From Neobacillus dielmonensis (GTDB lineage: Bacteria > Bacillota > Bacilli > Bacillales > Cytobacillaceae): DNA of 64,000 bases. The notes beneath the pieces were generated by a model, which had not been told where the DNA came from, did no database searches, and worked only from the letters and a program-made list of their open reading frames with translations. A program made the position numbers and the translations under genes. Below, piece by piece: positions 61,045 to 64,000 of this stretch (positions are counted from its first letter, which is position 1; each line of letters begins with the position of its first letter). Location: contig NZ_HG942064.1 of assembly GCF_000612665.1 (NCBI RefSeq), forward strand, positions 1 through 64,000, in the 5' to 3' direction.

Positions 61045-61971
61045 ATGGCAAATTATTTAATTCGCAGGCTCATCTACTCACTCTTTGTCATCTGGGGAGC
61101 CATAACGATTATTTTTATGGTGGTCCGTGTTATACCAGGCGATCCGGCGGCTGTTATGCTAGGAAGCAATGCGACACAGGAACAGATTCATGCTTTAAAT
61201 GAATCACTTGGATTGAACGAGCCGTTATTTGTTCAATATAAGGACTACCTTCTCAACGTCTTGCGTTTTGACTTCGGTGAATCATTCAGACTAGGCGGAT
61301 CAGCTATGGCACATGTCTTGGAGAGGTTGCCTTTTACATTTACGCTAGCTTTTACTGCCATTCTTTTTGCTATCATCATCAGTTTCCCGCTTGGCATTCA
61401 AGCCGCACGAAAGCCAAATGGATTGATGGATAAAGTGATTTCGTTTGTTTCACTTTTCGGTCAGTCTTTACCTACCTTTTGGGTTGGCATCGTTTTAATC
61501 CTTATTTTTTCTAGATTACTTGGCATTTTACCAAGTGCCGGTTCAGGGTCGATCCTGCATCTGATTATGCCGGCTTTCACTCTGTGCCTGCCGTTCATTG
61601 GCATGATTGTCAGATTAGTGCGAAGCGGCATTCTCGAGGAACTGCGGCAGGGATATGTCCAAACAGCCCGTTCAAAAGGGTTAAAGCAAAACTTCATTTT
61701 GTATATTCACGTCCTTCGCAACGCCCTTATACCTGTTGTTACTGTATTAGGTCTATTATTAGGAGAATTCATTGGAAGCGCCATCATTATCGAGGTTGTA
61801 TTCTCTTGGCCTGGTCTTGGAAGGCTGTTAATCAATTCTATCCTTTATCGGGATTACGCAGTGGTTCAAGCTGCCATCGCTATTATTGCGGGAATCTATA
61901 TCATCCTGAATCTTATAGTGGATATTTTATACGGCTATATAGATCCGAGGGTTCGAATGGAGGAATCGTAA
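61045..61971 (+). CDS. Dpp/Opp-type ABC transporter permease B
   Basis: 308 residues. DppB/OppB family: MANYLIRRLIYSLFVIWGAI, then VVRVIPGDPAAVMLG, FGESFRLGGSAMAHVLERLP, and the EAA-like LRQGYVQTARSKGLKQNFIL then YIHVLRNALIPVVTVLG. Ends with EVVFSWPGLGRLLINSILYR. Imports peptides, nickel or small glycans in the family; no substrate clue here. ATG after AAGGGAG. Confidence 0.9.
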   Translation: MANYLIRRLIYSLFVIWGAITIIFMVVRVIPGDPAAVMLGSNATQEQIHALNESLGLNEPLFVQYKDYLLNVLRFDFGESFRLGGSAMAHVLERLPFTFTLAFTAILFAIIISFPLGIQAARKPNGLMDKVISFVSLFGQSLPTFWVGIVLILIFSRLLGILPSAGSGSILHLIMPAFTLCLPFIGMIVRLVRSGILEELRQGYVQTARSKGLKQNFILYIHVLRNALIPVVTVLGLLLGEFIGSAIIIEVVFSWPGLGRLLINSILYRDYAVVQAAIAIIAGIYIILNLIVDILYGYIDPRVRMEES

Positions 61972-62858
61972 TGGATGACTTAAATGTAAATAGACTTTTA
62001 GATTCAGAACAAGAAATCATTCCTGTCATGAAAAAGAAAATCAATTGGAAAATGACTTTGCTTAGCCTCCCCATTGTATTCTTTGTTTTGATTGCCATAT
62101 TTGGACCGATGATGGTGGAGTATAATCCGGTTCAAACCGATACGGCCCACAGGCTGCTGCCTCCAGGGTCAGAAATTGGTGATTCGACAGCATGGCTTGG
62201 CACAGATCAAACCGGCCAAGATGTTCTCGCCCAACTTATCCATGGAGCAAGGATTTCCTTATATGTAGCGGTCGCGACGGTTTTAATAGGCGGCGGGATT
62301 GGTGTCATTCTTGGGTTGCTCTCCGGGTACTTCGGGGGTTGGGTCGATACCATCATTATGCGGATCGCAGATATTCAGTTATCGTTTCCCGCCATTCTGC
62401 TCGCTATTTTAATCGCCGGTGTCCTAGGTCCTAGTGTGACCAATGTCATTATCACTCTTTCCATTACTCGTTGGGTTACATTTGCCCGAGTGATTCGGGG
62501 GGCAACACTTGCCGCCAAAAATAAGGATTTTGTGGACTCAGCCAGAGTGATCGGTGCCTCCAATTTTCGGATACTGACGAAATACATACTACCTGTATGC
62601 CTGTCACCTTTATTGGTTGTGGTAACGGTACAAATCGGTTTGGTTATCATCTCAGAAGCTTCACTTAGCTTTCTTGGCTTAGGCACACCTCCAGACAACG
62701 CGTCATGGGGATTGCTCATCTCGCTTGGCCGCGACTATATTAGTACAGCATGGTGGATTTCCGTTATGCCCGGTATTGCCTTAGCTATTTTAGTAGTTTG
62801 TGTGGGATTTTTGGGAGATGCATTGAGAGATGAATCTGATCCATATTTAAACAATTAA
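61971..62858 (+). CDS. Dpp/Opp-type ABC transporter permease C
   Basis: 295 residues. DppC/OppC type: FGPMMVEYNPVQTDTAHRLL, WLGTDQTGQDVLAQLIHGAR, then ISLYVAVATVLIGGGIGVIL and the EAA loop KNKDFVDSARVIGASNFRIL. ATG 61971 overlaps the TAA of the upstream gene by one base and has GGAGG before it. An open frame extends upstream to 61584 but is not used. Confidence 0.9.
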   Translation: MDDLNVNRLLDSEQEIIPVMKKKINWKMTLLSLPIVFFVLIAIFGPMMVEYNPVQTDTAHRLLPPGSEIGDSTAWLGTDQTGQDVLAQLIHGARISLYVAVATVLIGGGIGVILGLLSGYFGGWVDTIIMRIADIQLSFPAILLAILIAGVLGPSVTNVIITLSITRWVTFARVIRGATLAAKNKDFVDSARVIGASNFRILTKYILPVCLSPLLVVVTVQIGLVIISEASLSFLGLGTPPDNASWGLLISLGRDYISTAWWISVMPGIALAILVVCVGFLGDALRDESDPYLNN

Positions 62859-62867
62859 CTTTGTTGA

Positions 62868-62971
62868 TTGGAGCGGAAGGCGCTCGACTTCTGTAGGAGT
62901 ACCGGGCTTGGGAGGCTTCCCGGCACACCGCAGAAAGAGAGCGACTAAAGCGGAAATCAACAGCCAAGTTT
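62868..62971. repeat. Bacillus-type intergenic palindromic element
   Basis: About 100 bp: starts GTTGATTGGAGCGGAAGGCG at 62873 and ends GCGGAAATCAAC at 62961. The ends GTTGATT and AATCAAC are inverted. A GGAGGCTTCC hairpin lies in the middle. Elements of this composition (ATTGGAGCGGAAGGCGC) recur between genes of many Bacillaceae. It separates the permease gene from the binding-protein gene. Confidence 0.6.
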
Positions 62972-63007
62972 AACATATCCAAACAATTAATAAGAGGGGG
63001 AATGTTT

Positions 63008-64000
63008 GTGAAAAAAGTGAATCTACTGTTTCTGTTTTTATGTATTTTTGTCCTAATCGCTTCAGGTTGTGCCGGAATAAGCAGCGATTCGGGCACTTCC
63101 ACTGACGGGGCTTCAGAGGGAAAAACCAGCAAAGAACAAAAGATGACCGTTGCCAGTGATGTAGGCATTATTTCCTTGGACCCATACGGTTCTGCTCACG
63201 GTGAACCATCTACGATTCTGGCAGCCACCCAAATATATGATACCTTGGTGATTAAAGATGGCGACACCTTTACGCCTAGCTTAGCAAAGGAATGGAAGCA
63301 ACCCGATGACAACACTTGGGTATTTACCTTACGTGATGATGTCACCTTCCATGATGGCAGCAAATTAACAGCAAAAGATGTCAAAGCATCGCTTGACCAA
63401 CTGGTGCAGCGGAAGGAATCCCCATTAACAGTTCTTTGGGCCCAGCTTGACTCGGTTGAAGCAACAGATGACACAACTGTTACCATTAAAACGAAAACCC
63501 CACTCGGTAATATGCTTTATAACTTAACCTTACTGTTCATCACACCAGCAGACCAAGCAACGAAAGACGACTTTTTCCGAAAGCCAATCGGCAGCGGCCC
63601 ATTCAAGGTGGTATCCTTCCAGCCTGAACAAGATCTAGTGCTATCAGCCAATAAAGATTATTGGAATGGGGCTCCAAAATTAGATTCCGTAACAGTTCGA
63701 AATATACCTGAAACCGCAGCAAGAATGACCGCTATCGAGACAGGTGAAATTGATGCTACCTGGACGATTCCGGCCGATCAAATCAATCAATTAAAACAAA
63801 ATAAAGACATTAAGATTGTTGATACCCCAAGTTATTTTTACTACTTTAATTGGTTTAACAGCAGTCAAAAGCCATTTGATGATGTCCGCGTACGGCAAGC
63901 CATGTGGTATGCCATTGATACGAAGGCCATTGTCAATGACTTGTTTGGTGATACAGCCGAAGTGATGAAAGCACCAATCCCTTCTTCCGTTTTTGGTTTT
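63008..64000 (+). CDS. Peptide/nickel-type ABC substrate-binding lipoprotein, 3' end cut
   Basis: 331 residues to the window end, no stop reached. Start GTG 63008 behind AGAGGGGG; ATG 63002 is too close to that site. Lipobox IASGC at about residue 16-20, then a Ser/Thr/Gly linker. Family 5 solute-binding fold: SLDPYGSAHGEPSTILAATQ, LAKEWKQPDDNTWVFTLRDD, VTFHDGSKLTAKDVKASLDQ, and GSGPFKVVSFQPEQDLVLSA. Works with the two Dpp/Opp-type permeases. The ATPase genes are presumably downstream, outside the window. Confidence 0.9.
   Translation, partial: MKKVNLLFLFLCIFVLIASGCAGISSDSGTSTDGASEGKTSKEQKMTVASDVGIISLDPYGSAHGEPSTILAATQIYDTLVIKDGDTFTPSLAKEWKQPDDNTWVFTLRDDVTFHDGSKLTAKDVKASLDQLVQRKESPLTVLWAQLDSVEATDDTTVTIKTKTPLGNMLYNLTLLFITPADQATKDDFFRKPIGSGPFKVVSFQPEQDLVLSANKDYWNGAPKLDSVTVRNIPETAARMTAIETGEIDATWTIPADQINQLKQNKDIKIVDTPSYFYYFNWFNSSQKPFDDVRVRQAMWYAIDTKAIVNDLFGDTAEVMKAPIPSSVFGF

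Noticed and set aside
61584-61970. Upstream extension of the permease C frame.
   Set aside because: It overlaps the permease B gene in another frame; ATG 61971 with GGAGG fits the family N-terminus.
1-64000. CRISPR arrays, tRNA or rRNA genes, T-box or other riboswitch leaders.
   Set aside because: None of the expected sequence patterns was found by eye; short structured leaders could be missed.

Overview
The window looks like chromosome from a low-to-moderate GC Bacillaceae. The signs are strong AGGAGG-type ribosome sites, many TTG/GTG starts, SpoIID- and KinB-like sporulation-type genes, Lpl/Yte-type ABC transporters without their own ATPase, YesL, and typical Bacillus intergenic repeats. 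A Neobacillus/Mesobacillus-like organism is a guess from gene content only. No rRNA, tRNA or CRISPR array was seen.

Layout: (1) 1-4.3 kb: IS1182-type transposase remnant, PrsW-like membrane protease, a LysR regulator divergent from a YeiH-type transporter, and a decayed SdpR/SdpI-like immunity operon that still keeps a 22-bp palindromic operator. (2) 4.4-12.5 kb: amino-acid permease, a GntR/ABC operon, a PAS-GGDEF-EAL protein, a KinB-like histidine kinase and a DUF456 protein. (3) 12.6-26.9 kb: a thirteen-gene, one-strand cell-wall salvage operon (MurK/NagK kinase, two tandem-GNAT proteins, MurQ, AmiE-like hydrolase, PIG-L-like protein, NagZ, AnmK, three ABC-importer genes, NamZ, MurR). Its glycosidases have no signal peptides, so the design appears to be import first and hydrolysis in the cytoplasm. 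A secreted SpoIID/LytB protein is transcribed divergently from the same promoter region. (4) 29-32 kb: glycolate oxidase GlcD/GlcF. (5) 32-42.4 kb: an acyl-CoA operon (ALDH, CoA ligase, two acyl-CoA dehydrogenases, DUF35 protein, Cys-less thiolase-like protein, two MaoC-like proteins) that resembles actinobacterial side-chain retro-aldol degradation; next to it lies a GAF/PucR regulator with an apparent frameshift. (6) 42.8-45.4 kb: a three-gene locus with a glycine-zipper protein that looks like a type VII secretion effector, helper and membrane immunity set. (7) 45.5-47 kb: LysM-NlpC/P60 cell-wall hydrolase. (8) 47.4-60.7 kb: an AraC-controlled locus with an Lpl-type sugar importer, three different phosphoesterases (PhnP-like, histidine phosphatase, secreted lamin-tail metallophosphoesterase) and a FAD oxidoreductase. 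(9) 61-64 kb: a Dpp/Opp-type ABC transporter cut by the window end.

Running through the first 45 kb is a dispersed repeat with core GGGACGGTTCT. At several sites the first three bases of the repeat are also the stop codon of the neighbouring gene. A 21-bp periodic repeat, a 51-bp tandem repeat, a 39-nt perfect palindrome and a Bacillus-type intergenic element add to the repeat content.

All family assignments come from reading the proteins by eye. No database search was run.
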